This document shows, one piece after another, positions 52,857 to 61,353 of a stretch of DNA of 64,000 nucleotides; position 1 is the first letter of the stretch, and each line of letters begins with the position of its first letter. Made by a program: the position numbers and the translations under genes. Under the pieces are notes generated by a model. That model worked only from the letters and a program-made list of their open reading frames with translations, ran no database searches and was not told where the DNA came from. Location of the stretch: the NCBI RefSeq assembly GCF_003570905.1, contig NZ_QXJM01000014.1, positions 1 through 64,000 of the forward strand. Direction: 5' to 3'. Source of the DNA: Cohnella faecalis (GTDB taxonomy: Bacteria; Bacillota; Bacilli; Paenibacillales; Paenibacillaceae).

Positions 52857-53585
52857 CTATGTATCCTCGAGAAAGCCAAATTCTCGCCCCTCGGGATCGA
52901 AGAAACTGAAGCTTTTTCGTTTCGTGCTAGAAAGAAGCGGAGTTACGCGCACGCCCTTCTCCAGAAAATAAGCATAGTCCGCCGCAGCATTGCTAGTGCG
53001 GAAATCGCAGAACCGATGATGGATCTCCCCTGCCGGAGACTCGAACAGCGTGAAGGGAACACCGCGGAGACAGCACATCCTGGCTTCTGGAGAAGAGGTC
53101 GTAGCGACCGTAAAATCATACTCAATCTCCGTACCGAATAGGTTAAGGTACCAATCGAGAGTGGATTCGAAGCGTGCGGAGCCCAAGAACAAGCCGTCCG
53201 TCCGGAAGTAATTGTTCGCGTGAGGCGACCAAGCCGGATCGCTAATAACGCCGACCGGATTGCCATCAGGATCCCAAAAGCAAAAGTCGACGTAATTGTG
53301 CCAGTTGACCGGCTCCGTCGCTTTGACCGCGCGCTTTGCCAATTCGCCGTGAGCCCTTCGCGCATCATTGCATTTGAAATGAAATGGACTGCTCTCATAC
53401 ACGTTCCGAATGGCCGATTCGACAAGTACAATTGAACTGCCCTCGGATAGTCTTATGCCGCAATAGGAGCCGTAGTCCGATTCTGTCATCCCGAAGCAGC
53501 TAGCATACCACTCCGCCGAGCGCCTAGCGTCCGCGACCGTTACGTAGATGCCATGCAGCGCGGAAATGTTCAGAGCGACTGTCAT
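52857..53585 (-). CDS. Two-module VOC-family protein
   Basis: This 242-aa protein starts at ATG 53585. The first VOC module covers ISALHGIYVTVADARRSAEW to FWDPDGNPVGVISDPAW, and the second GLFLGSARFESTLDWYLNLF to FSFFDPEGREFGFLEDT. Metal-site residues (His, Glu) are only partly conserved. It overlaps the end of the MerR gene by about 60 bases. A role in drug or aldehyde detoxification under MerR control is plausible. Confidence 0.8.
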   Translation of the reverse strand: MTVALNISALHGIYVTVADARRSAEWYASCFGMTESDYGSYCGIRLSEGSSIVLVESAIRNVYESSPFHFKCNDARRAHGELAKRAVKATEPVNWHNYVDFCFWDPDGNPVGVISDPAWSPHANNYFRTDGLFLGSARFESTLDWYLNLFGTEIEYDFTVATTSSPEARMCCLRGVPFTLFESPAGEIHHRFCDFRTSNAAADYAYFLEKGVRVTPLLSSTKRKSFSFFDPEGREFGFLEDT

Positions 53586-54363
53586 TGTTCTCACTTCTCC
53601 CCGAATGCTTGCCTTGAATTAAGACCGGCACCATTAACGTATAGTTCCTCTCGTCCCGGAAGGCGATCTTTCGAAGCGGCTCGCCGACGGTTTCGAATTG
53701 AAACCGCGCGATTGTGGACAGGATCGGCTTACAAGATGCGGGCAAGTCCCAACTGCACGACATCGTAGCGAACAAGGTGGGAGGCACTATTTCCAGCCGA
53801 CCATCTTTTGGAGCCTGGTTTTCATTCTCCAAAACGAATCCGATCTCCGGTTGAAGCGTCCCCGCTTCTTCGCCAGCTTCGGCGAACCGAACGTATCCGG
53901 CGCGTTCCGCGATCATCGAGGGGCTGAATTTCTCCTTGCACATTCTCCATACTTCCCGGGGCAGCGACGCCCCCCAGCCGATTTCCTTCACGGAAAACCA
54001 TGCCACCGTCCGACTGCAATCCCAATGCACCAGATGCATCCGTTTCGTTCGCGAATCGAAGCCCTGCAGGAACTGGTTAGCTATTTTCACCGAAAGCAGC
54101 TTTATCTCAGCCAAACTTCTCCATTCGGCAAGCAGCTCGTCCCTTCGTCCCGGCGTCGCGGTAAGAAACTCTCGTATGCCCGACATGCTCACATCGGCTT
54201 GCCTAAGGCTGTGGATCAGCAGCGCGGTTTCGACTTGCGACTCCGAGTACTTCCGGTAACCATTCGCGGAGCGCAAGCAAGGAACGATCAGCCCGACTTC
54301 TTCATAGTACCTTAATATTTTGGGGCGAAGACCTGTACGCTCGCTGAATTGGCCGATCGTCAT
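53524..54363 (-). CDS. MerR-family transcriptional regulator
   Basis: This 279-aa activator starts at ATG 54363. It has the winged helix TIGQFSERTGLRPKILRYYE then RSANGYRKYSESQVETALLI, a coiled coil, and a GyrI-like effector domain of about 150 aa (IVPPTLFATMSCSWDLPASC). Effector domains of this type bind drugs. Its promoter is a classical 19-bp-spacer MerR promoter. Codons at the C-terminus overlap the VOC gene. Confidence 0.85.
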   Translation of the reverse strand: MTIGQFSERTGLRPKILRYYEEVGLIVPCLRSANGYRKYSESQVETALLIHSLRQADVSMSGIREFLTATPGRRDELLAEWRSLAEIKLLSVKIANQFLQGFDSRTKRMHLVHWDCSRTVAWFSVKEIGWGASLPREVWRMCKEKFSPSMIAERAGYVRFAEAGEEAGTLQPEIGFVLENENQAPKDGRLEIVPPTLFATMSCSWDLPASCKPILSTIARFQFETVGEPLRKIAFRDERNYTLMVPVLIQGKHSGRSENNDSRSEHFRAAWHLRNGRGR

Positions 54364-54409
54364 CACGCCAATCGTGTCTCCTTATACATGAATAGGACGT
54401 CCTGTGCCT

Positions 54410-54440
54410 AGTATAAAGGTTCCAGTAACCGGAAGGTCAA
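54410..54440 (-). promoter_or_regulatory. MerR-type promoter with 19-bp spacer and internal dyad
   Basis: TTGACC (54435-54440) and TATACT (54410-54415) are separated by exactly 19 bases. The spacer contains the imperfect dyad TTCCGGTTACTGGAA. This overlong spacer is the hallmark of promoters that MerR proteins untwist. Confidence 0.8.
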
Positions 54441-54519
54441 GCAATTTTTTGTTAAATAAAAAAAGAACGCTCCCGTACCTCCGCTTGGGCTGCATCCTCC
54501 CTCTATTGCTGCTTCCCAT

Positions 54520-55140
54520 TTATTGCCCGACCAGCAGCCAATTCAACACGACGGCCGCAGGCAACAGAATGTATAAAGACTTGGTCAAAAGACCGTTCTT
54601 TCGAATCGGTATGGACGAGAGCATTAGCAGCCCGCAAGCGGCGAGGAAAAAAGCGAGCAGCGGCGTTTTTCCCGGAAAATCGACCGACAGCAGCAGCGGG
54701 CTCACTACCAGCAACCAACTCGCTGCGATCGTGGTCGGCACTCCGGTGTAATACGAATGGCGTCCATCCTCCTCCAAACCGCTCACATTAAAATAGGCGA
54801 GCCGCCACAGTCCTGCGGCCAGGAATAATACGAGAGCCGCAATTCCGAGCGGAGATGTCACGCCCAGCGCATAACCGCAAAACGCCGGGAGTACGCAAAA
54901 GCTGATGGCATCGGCCAGACTATCGAGCTCTTTGCCGAATTCGGATGTTTGCTTGAGTTTTCGCGCGACGATTCCATCTGCGTAGTCACCCAATATGGCC
55001 GCTCCATATAGCGTGAAGGCTCCGACAAACCGCTCTTGAGCGAACATCACCATCGACAGAAGGCCACAGACGGATACGGCCGTCGTAATGGCATTGGCCA
55101 GGCCGAAATATCGCAGCGGCGGAAACCATTTTTCGATCAT
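54520..55140 (-). CDS. CDP-alcohol phosphatidyltransferase (PssA-like)
   Basis: This 206-aa membrane enzyme starts at ATG 55140 behind GGAGGAG and overlaps the MFS stop (ATGA). The family motif D-x2-D-G-x2-A-R-x8-G-x3-D-x3-D is complete in DYADGIVARKLKQTSEFG followed by KELDSLAD. About six TM helices are seen. It would join an alcohol (serine, glycerol phosphate or another) to CDP-diacylglycerol. Being last in the Pfa-CdsA operon, it probably makes a dedicated phospholipid. The alcohol cannot be told from sequence. Confidence 0.8.
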   Translation of the reverse strand: MIEKWFPPLRYFGLANAITTAVSVCGLLSMVMFAQERFVGAFTLYGAAILGDYADGIVARKLKQTSEFGKELDSLADAISFCVLPAFCGYALGVTSPLGIAALVLFLAAGLWRLAYFNVSGLEEDGRHSYYTGVPTTIAASWLLVVSPLLLSVDFPGKTPLLAFFLAACGLLMLSSIPIRKNGLLTKSLYILLPAAVVLNWLLVGQ

Positions 55141-56402
55141 TGTTTCTCCTCCTCTTGAGGTATCCCAAGCGCCGGGATGACGGCAAGCGCCATACAAGCC
55201 GCCAGTATGCAGACGATGACGGCCAGAATAACGAGCCGAACGTATTCGATATGCAGCCGCGAACTAGCCGACGCAAGCGCAAGCGCCGAACTGAATCCAA
55301 CCAAAGAAGCTATATTTTTCAGGTTATTGTAGCTCGTCAGAACGATACCTGCGCCTTCGCCGACAGCACGCCGGGAGGCGTATTCGCGGGCAAGCAGCTG
55401 GAAGATGCCGAAGGCCCCTCCTACAAGGCAGGCCAGCGCCAGAATGAAAGCGAAGCCCGTCAACCACCGTCCATAAAGCAGCACCGCTGACGCAAGCAGG
55501 CAGGCGACAACAGCGGCATGGGTCCTTGCCGGCAAGGCAGTCGACGATACGACCGCTTTTGCATGGCTCTTGCGCACCATCTGCGCCGACTTCACCCGGA
55601 AACAGCCGAGCACGACCGCCACAGCGACAAGATTGCCGATGCCGAGCAGCAGTCCGCCTTTCCACGTGGCCCCCGTCATCCCGTAGTAGTCATGAAGAAT
55701 GTAAATCAGATGCGAAGAAAAGATGAACACCGCAACGTACACCGCAAGCGCGTAGAGCAGAAAGGCAAAATCGCGGGTCCGCAGCCGGTTTGCGCCGCTA
55801 GCCGCCCTTGCTGGTCTATCTGCAGTATCCATGGCCAGAACCGTCTGTCCCTGCTTTGCCGCCGATGCGGAGCTCAGCATTAAGGCAACAAGCATCGCTG
55901 AGCCGCCTGCCGCCAGAAGCACTTGCAACCAAACCATATCGACCGTAAAAGTAAAGTAAAACGGCGCCGCCGTCAAGGCGATGAGCTGCACGACCGTTAC
56001 CCTGCTTGCATGCGCCTTGAACTCGATACCGGATAACTCTTCCACGTAACGATGATCCAGCATGTTGAAGAGAAGTTCAAGCAACCCGGATACCAAAGCT
56101 ACCGCGATAAAATAAATCGGCCAGTCATGTGTCAGAAACATGGAGATCACCCCCGCTCCTACCAGCGCCGATAGGCCGATACCTATCGCAGCGCGTCCGT
56201 CAACCGGTCCGCCGTAAAAATAACGACTCAGATGCCTCGATGCAGCGATCCCGCCGATCGAGCTTATCGATGCGAGCAAGAGACAGAGCGGAAGCAGCTC
56301 CGAGCGATGCAGCGGAACATAAGCCATAATGAACAGCTGCGGGAGCACGGTTTGAATGCCGGTCGACAGAAAGGTCCGATAAAAATAAATGAAGGTCTTC
56401 AC
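55137..56402 (-). CDS. MFS-like membrane protein of the lipid cluster
   Basis: This protein of about 421 aa starts at the GTG at 56402, overlapping the cdsA stop (GTGA), or at the in-frame GTG at 56417. It has about 12 TM helices (YVPLHRSELLPLCLLLASIS, then LSALVGAGVISMFLTHDW). It does not match a known drug pump in an obvious way; transporter-type helices and the position suggest lipid movement or a membrane scaffold. Overlaps on both sides show tight coupling with cdsA and the phosphatidyltransferase gene. Confidence 0.65.
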   Translation of the reverse strand: MKTFIYFYRTFLSTGIQTVLPQLFIMAYVPLHRSELLPLCLLLASISSIGGIAASRHLSRYFYGGPVDGRAAIGIGLSALVGAGVISMFLTHDWPIYFIAVALVSGLLELLFNMLDHRYVEELSGIEFKAHASRVTVVQLIALTAAPFYFTFTVDMVWLQVLLAAGGSAMLVALMLSSASAAKQGQTVLAMDTADRPARAASGANRLRTRDFAFLLYALAVYVAVFIFSSHLIYILHDYYGMTGATWKGGLLLGIGNLVAVAVVLGCFRVKSAQMVRKSHAKAVVSSTALPARTHAAVVACLLASAVLLYGRWLTGFAFILALACLVGGAFGIFQLLAREYASRRAVGEGAGIVLTSYNNLKNIASLVGFSSALALASASSRLHIEYVRLVILAVIVCILAACMALAVIPALGIPQEEEKQ

Positions 56403-57202
56403 GGGAGCAGCCCCCACAGGAGAGCGAAGAGCGGCGCGCCAAACAGGATGTTGTCGTACCTGTCGAGAATGCCTCCGTGACCGGGGAGCAGGTTGCCGAA
56501 ATCCTTAATGCCAAGCTTGCGCTTAAGCGCGGAAAACAGCAGATCGCCGAAGTTGCCGAACACAAGAATAAAGCAGACAATCAGGAGCTGTTTGCCAACC
56601 GATGTGCCCGATAGAGTATGAATCCACCCGTTCAGCAGCAGGATACCGGCCAATACGCCGAGCGCGCCTCCAATATAGCCTTCAAGGGTCTTGTTCGGGC
56701 TGATGCGGGGAAACAGCTTCGTTCGCCCGAAACGTTTGCCGGCAAGAAGACCAAATGCATCGTTTAGCTGCAATAGCAGCAGGAAGGTCACGACGGGAGC
56801 AATCCCGTTTTCAGCCATAAGGGACAAGCAGCCGGCGCCCAGCGCAATTACGCCAACGGCAAACAGCGCTCCGAACGTTGGGCTTCGCACCTGGTGGGCG
56901 GGCCCCCAGAAAGCATATACGGCTAGCGCGAGCCCTATCGGCAGCACATAGACCGCAAATCGCTCCGCTTCGAGAAAAAGCACGGCGGAAGTTAAGACGG
57001 CAACGACGATTAAGACATTTGCATATCGCCCCGGCCTGACAGATCGATAATGATACACCAGCTCCAGCAATCCTGCCGCGAGGACGAGGGCAGCGTAAAT
57101 CCGGAAAGCCGGATAGCCGATCCAGAGGGCCAGGCAGGTCAGGTTCTGCAGCGCGATCAGCGTCAACCCGCGCACTACAACCTCTCGCTTCGCCCGATCC
57201 AC
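56399..57202 (-). CDS. Phosphatidate cytidylyltransferase (CdsA-like)
   Basis: This protein of about 267 aa makes CDP-diacylglycerol from CTP and phosphatidic acid. ISPNKTLEGYIGGALGVLAG and the signature SALKRKLGIKDFGNLLPGHG followed by GILDRYD are complete. About eight TM helices are seen. A GTG start at 57202 is used. It lies between pfaD and the MFS-like gene, so it is an extra copy dedicated to the lipid cluster and is not next to the usual uppS/dxr genes. Confidence 0.88.
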   Translation of the reverse strand: MDRAKREVVVRGLTLIALQNLTCLALWIGYPAFRIYAALVLAAGLLELVYHYRSVRPGRYANVLIVVAVLTSAVLFLEAERFAVYVLPIGLALAVYAFWGPAHQVRSPTFGALFAVGVIALGAGCLSLMAENGIAPVVTFLLLLQLNDAFGLLAGKRFGRTKLFPRISPNKTLEGYIGGALGVLAGILLLNGWIHTLSGTSVGKQLLIVCFILVFGNFGDLLFSALKRKLGIKDFGNLLPGHGGILDRYDNILFGAPLFALLWGLLP

Positions 57203-57261
57203 GCCGTGAGCGTAAAGAACAAGATCAGCGAGAGCGTAACGATATAGAAAGTCAGCAGCAA
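57175..57261 (-). CDS. 28-aa single-TM peptide ORF
   Basis: From a TTG at 57261, six bases after GGGGGCG, the frame reads LLLTFYIVTLSLILFFTLTA then WIGRSERL and overlaps the start of cdsA. It could be a small membrane subunit or a leader coupling translation of cdsA. No family is recognised. Confidence 0.3.
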   Translation of the reverse strand: MLLTFYIVTLSLILFFTLTAWIGRSERL

Positions 57262-57276
57262 ATCAGTCGCCCCCGT

Positions 57277-58890
57277 TCATGTCTGAAACGGCCGAGGACG
57301 GAAATCGAACGCATGCGCGGGAACCGGAAGACCGAAACTGCGGAGCTGTTGGGCTCTTGTGACGACAGCCGCTCCCTCCAGCAGATTGCAGGCGATTTGG
57401 ACAACCGTTCGGTTCCGGGGCTGCTCGAGGAAGGAGCCGGCCGTCCACGCATTAAACGAACCCATTGCGGGTCCGCACCAAATCTGGTAATCCAGCTTGC
57501 GTTCCGGCGTGCCGTCTATCGCCCATCGGCTGGCTTTGCCCAGGTACCAGCGAAAAATGAGCGCCATTTTGTGCTTTGGATCGCGCAAGGCCCGTTCGAT
57601 CTGTCCGGGTTCTCTTTTCTCAAAGAAGCGGACGGTGTCCTCCCAAATCCGGTCGAGCGGAGCCTGAAAGACCTCTTTCTCCAACTTGAGACGCACGCTC
57701 TCCGGTATGTCCTCGATCCGGTTATGGCTGCGGTACAGCTCCAGCAGGTGGAAGCCGCGGGCGCTGAACAGCGTACCGCGTTTAAGCACCTGCACTTTGA
57801 CGCCTTGTTCGAACATGTCGGCGGCGGGTGCCATGACGACGTCGGCGAGTCCCGCGATAGCCAGCATGGCGCGCCCCTCATCGGATAGACCCGACTCGAT
57901 TGCCGATTGATTGACGGAGCCGGTCATCACATACGCCGCCCCAAGCGCAAAAGCCGCGGCCACGGCAGCAGGCGTTCCGAGTCCGCCCGATGCTCCCACC
58001 CGGATTGGCGACGCATACCGGTATTCCCGCTGCAGATCGTCGCGCAAGCGCATAATCGCCGGGAACAGAGCCGTCAGCGGACGGTTGTCGGTATGTCCGC
58101 CGGAGTCCGATTCGACCGTAACGTCTTCGGCAAGCGGAACGTATGCGGCAAGCCGCGCTTCCTCTTCGGTGAGTAGTCCGCGGCTTACGAGCTCCGCAAG
58201 TATTTTTCGCGGCGCCGGAGACATGAACGGTCCCGCTACTTCGGGCCGCGAAATTTTCGCGAAGAGGTGGTTCCGGCGGCGGATCGTGCCCGAGTCATCG
58301 AGAGTCAGACCGCTGCACGCATAGCGGACGATGCTTGGGGTCAAGCCCATAAACGCGGAAGCCGACACCCGGCGTACGCCTCGTCGAAGGTACAGATCGA
58401 CGATCCGCTCCTCCATGGCCGGCTCGTTCGGCGTATGGATCAAATTGATGCCCCACGGCAGTCCCAACGGATCAAGCTCGGCCTGGATATCGTCCAGATT
58501 CATCTCGACGCGCTCCAGCGGCAGGCCCGCAGCGCCGAAAAATCCGAGCATACCGGCCTTGGCCATCGCAATGACCATACGCGCGGTCGCAATACCGTTC
58601 GCCATCTCGCCGGCGATATACGCGAAGCGTACGCCGTGCGCCTGCCTGAACGAGACGTCTCCCAACCATTCGGGATAGAGCGCCGGCAGCATCGCCGCAA
58701 GCGGATAGCCTGCCGCGTCCGAGCCGATTGCCGGAGCCGCGGAGCCCCCCAGACCGAGGCCAAAGGCGCCATTCTCGCCGTAACGGACAATATAGGCAGG
58801 CTCGCGCACGCGCGCGGCAAGGACCGTCATTTCGTCCGGCCGAAAGGCTGGCGCTTCGTCGCCGGGCGTCCATCTAAACATTGTCTGCAT
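57277..58890 (-). CDS. pfaD: PfaD-family enoyl reductase of PUFA/polyketide synthase
   Basis: This 537-aa FMN enzyme starts at ATG 58890 (MQTMFRWTPG), ten bases after GGAGG. It is a TIM-barrel protein of the 2-nitropropane dioxygenase-like PfaD type: FAYIAGEMANGIATARMVIA, GFFGAAGLPLERVE, PWGINLIHTPNEPAMEERIV, DVTVESDSGGHTDNRPLTAL, IRVGASGGLGTPAAVAAAFA and GAAYVMTGSVNQ. The C-terminal helical part ends in WCGPAMGSFNAWTAGSFLE and VVQIACNLLEGAAVVTRAQQ. It acts in trans on the acyl chain of the Pfa synthase. The gene is intact. Confidence 0.93.
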   Translation of the reverse strand: MQTMFRWTPGDEAPAFRPDEMTVLAARVREPAYIVRYGENGAFGLGLGGSAAPAIGSDAAGYPLAAMLPALYPEWLGDVSFRQAHGVRFAYIAGEMANGIATARMVIAMAKAGMLGFFGAAGLPLERVEMNLDDIQAELDPLGLPWGINLIHTPNEPAMEERIVDLYLRRGVRRVSASAFMGLTPSIVRYACSGLTLDDSGTIRRRNHLFAKISRPEVAGPFMSPAPRKILAELVSRGLLTEEEARLAAYVPLAEDVTVESDSGGHTDNRPLTALFPAIMRLRDDLQREYRYASPIRVGASGGLGTPAAVAAAFALGAAYVMTGSVNQSAIESGLSDEGRAMLAIAGLADVVMAPAADMFEQGVKVQVLKRGTLFSARGFHLLELYRSHNRIEDIPESVRLKLEKEVFQAPLDRIWEDTVRFFEKREPGQIERALRDPKHKMALIFRWYLGKASRWAIDGTPERKLDYQIWCGPAMGSFNAWTAGSFLEQPRNRTVVQIACNLLEGAAVVTRAQQLRSFGLPVPAHAFDFRPRPFQT

Positions 58891-59194
58891 GCATGGATTT
58901 CCTCCGTTTCGTGACTTGGACCTTCGGTCCGGCGGGACCGTACAGCCAGCTCGCAATCTCTGCGAGCCATCGGCTTGCGGGCTCGTCCGGCAGTCGCAGC
59001 CTCCCCTTCGACAAGCCTTGCAGCAACGTTTTCCCTTCCTCGCTGCATATATTCAAGCGCGCAAGCGCCGCGAGCATCACCGCTTGCTCGTATGGCATGC
59101 CGCCTTCTTCCGTCAGGGCGCGAATCTTCTCCTCCAAGCCGGGATTGCCGATTGTTCCGGACTCAACCCGCACGGGCAGGCGCCCCCGTTCCAT
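58874..59194 (-). CDS. 106-aa protein between the Pfa synthase and PfaD
   Basis: This small soluble protein has LEEKIRALTEEGGMPYEQAV, MLAALARLNICSEEGKTLLQ and WLAEIASWLYGPAGPKVQV. It overlaps the end of the acyltransferase part by 32 bases and the start of pfaD by 17, so it is coupled to both. No family was recognised. The ATG at 59194 lacks a clear ribosome binding site; a GTG seven codons later is an alternative. Confidence 0.5.
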   Translation of the reverse strand: MERGRLPVRVESGTIGNPGLEEKIRALTEEGGMPYEQAVMLAALARLNICSEEGKTLLQGLSKGRLRLPDEPASRWLAEIASWLYGPAGPKVQVTKRRKSMHADNV

Positions 59195-60365
59195 TCAGCG
59201 CATCCAGAATTATCAGTTTGCGTGCCGGCAAAGGGAGCGCTCTAAGCTCGTCCGGAAAGATCGGCCGGCCAATCAGGTAGTCCTGCTTGCCGTATCCGAC
59301 CGGGAACTCAAGCCGAGTCGCCGCCGCTTCCTCGGGCAAGCCGCCCATAAACCGAACGGGCACGATCGGGATATTGGCATGAATCGCCAAATCCGGCCAG
59401 ACGGCGCTTAGGACAGAAACGTCCTGCCCCTCGGTTAGCGCGCGCGTCCCCTCGACATGTACGAGAATGGATTCCTTCCCCTCTGTCATCCGATCGGCAA
59501 GCTCTTTTACGGTTTGCAGCATCGATCCCTGGTTCTCGCGATCGACGTAAATGATCGGGGACGGAAACCGTGCATCGGGGTATGCTCCCATATGGGAGAG
59601 AAGCTGACCGATCCATGACTCGCGATGCTCTTTTTTGGCGATAGCTGCCACAGGCCTTTCGGTAAGCCCTTCTGCCAAACAAGCGAACAGGAGCGATTCC
59701 ACGGCTGTCTGATGGTTCGCGAGATAGAGAACCGGACCGCGGCTCGCTTTTTCGAACTGGACGGGGTCCTGCACGACAAATCGGCCGACGAAGCTGCCGA
59801 TCATAGCGCGATAAAGGTCCTCTCCCAGCCAGCTCTCGCTTCCGAGTCTTCGCCGCCAATATGCCATAGCTTGTTCGATGTCGTTTTCGGGCGTTTTCGA
59901 GGCGACGCGGAATTCCCCTTGCAGATCCTCCGCCGCAATCGGAAACCGAACGTACGGATAGACAGAGCTGGAAGCCGAGCGAAAGCTCTCGTCGGGGATT
60001 ACCGTAGACGGATGGACCTCTGCGATACGCGCGACATGATCTTTGATCGCCGCCAGCCGCGTCAAATCCCGGTAGCTCGCCGCGTGATCGACGCCGTATA
60101 CGGCCGCCACAGTGCCCGCGAACCAGTCGGATCCGCGAACCTCGGTTTCCGTCAGCTTCGTAAGCTCCCCCTCATGACGAGACAAGCCCATTCCCTCTAT
60201 ATAAACGCCCTCCTGCAAAAAGGCTTTCCGATCCCGTCCATCGCCACGGCTAATCTGTCCCTTGGGCATCAGCACCTCGACAAGCCGAAGCTCGGCCCAC
60301 AGCTTTTCTTGCTCATAGAGACGGATCCGGAACGCCGGGTAACGTTCTTCTCCTCCTCGAAGCCG
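59163..60365 (-). CDS. Acyltransferase (PlsC/AGPAT-like) C-terminal part of the broken Pfa synthase
   Basis: This last segment reads EERYPAFRIRLYEQEKLWAE (end of a dehydratase module), a linker, then an AGPAT-type acyltransferase: VLYLANHQTAVESLLFACLA (NHx4E in place of NHx4D), PIIYVDRENQGSMLQTVKEL, ILVHVEGTRALTEGQ (EGTR box) and IPIVPVRFMGG. It would move the finished acyl chain to lysophosphatidate. The open frame extends to 60479 but joins the upstream part by a single-base shift near 60355. As I remember, myxobacterial PUFA synthases also carry such a domain at the C-terminus of their third subunit. Confidence 0.75.
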   Translation of the reverse strand, partial: RLRGGEERYPAFRIRLYEQEKLWAELRLVEVLMPKGQISRGDGRDRKAFLQEGVYIEGMGLSRHEGELTKLTETEVRGSDWFAGTVAAVYGVDHAASYRDLTRLAAIKDHVARIAEVHPSTVIPDESFRSASSSVYPYVRFPIAAEDLQGEFRVASKTPENDIEQAMAYWRRRLGSESWLGEDLYRAMIGSFVGRFVVQDPVQFEKASRGPVLYLANHQTAVESLLFACLAEGLTERPVAAIAKKEHRESWIGQLLSHMGAYPDARFPSPIIYVDRENQGSMLQTVKELADRMTEGKESILVHVEGTRALTEGQDVSVLSAVWPDLAIHANIPIVPVRFMGGLPEEAAATRLEFPVGYGKQDYLIGRPIFPDELRALPLPARKLIILDALNGTGAPARAG

Positions 60366-61353
60366 TCGAAGCGAACCTCGCAGCGAACCTCGCCCGACGC
60401 CGGCGTCTTGCCGTAGAAACGGCAAGACGTCAAACGGTGCGGGTATCCTACCGTATCTTTGGCGACCGCATCCGACCACAAGGTCAGTTCGTCATGCGGA
60501 ATGGCATGGGTGGCCCCGTCCAGCAGGAGCGGATTCAGGCAGCCCGTCGGAATGGCCGTACCGCCAGCGCCTCCGTCAGCCGCGAGAATCGAAGACGCCC
60601 CGTTCGTCCCAAGCGTCCATTCCTTCGCGATCCAAAAAGCAGGTCCGTGAAACAGCCGTCCGGATCGGTAAGGATCGTCGCCGGCAGCGAGTTCGTGAGC
60701 GGTTGAAGCGCTGCTTCGGCTATAGCCGGGTAGCGGAGTGCCAGAGCGAATCGGCCGGCGGCCACTTCCTCGAACCGCGACAGCCGGGGGTCTGCCGCAT
60801 CCCGCCAAGCAAGAAGAACGGCCTCATACCATGCGGTGCCGTCGTCATCGACCTGATTGCCGCCCGGCGCACTTCGGTGCGCAGCCGGCGGGGACGATCG
60901 CAAATCAGCCAGCGCTTAAACTGTACGTCCGCCACGCCGACGATCCGAAGATTCGGCTCTTGCTTTTGCACGGCGGCTGCCATGAACTCCAGCATAAATG
61001 TCGACGGCATGGCCGGCGCCGTGTAGGTCGGACAATGATCGCGAATCCACGGCTGTTGATTGGGATCGAACAGCGACTCGGCGATTGCGGGCTCCGCCTC
61101 GTTCGTGAGCGTCGACAGCTTCGCGCCGCTTCCGTCGTCCTCTACTAGCCGCATCCCCATGCGCGGCACGTAATAAATTTGCAGCCCATCCGCCCATAGC
61201 GACGCTTCGGCTATGGCATAAACACCATGATCGTCGCGGCCCGTCTCCAGAATATCGAGGTCAACAACGATTTTGTCGTTCCGCGGCGTGACCTGGCCTC
61301 TGTATTTCCACACGATCTCCATCCCCGTACGAGCGGCTCAAAGCGCGCCCGTG
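60350..61353 (-). pseudogene. Middle dehydratase segment of the Pfa synthase, frameshifted
   Basis: Three frames are needed. From 61330 down: MEIVWKYRGQVTPRNDKIVV with PWIRDHCPTYTAPAMPSTFM (dehydratase His) and VADVQFKRWLICDRPRRLR. From about 60870: GNQVDDDGTAWYEAVLLAWR to LALRYPAIAEAAL. From about 60680: DDPYRSGRLFHGPAFWIAKE with CLNPLLLDGATHAIPHDEL (second dehydratase half, catalytic Asp region) to EVRCEVRFDGFEEE. Together this is one PKS-type double-hotdog dehydratase. Breaks near 61330 and 60870 are each repaired by one G in a G-rich run. The break near 60680 needs one more base. Confidence 0.7.
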
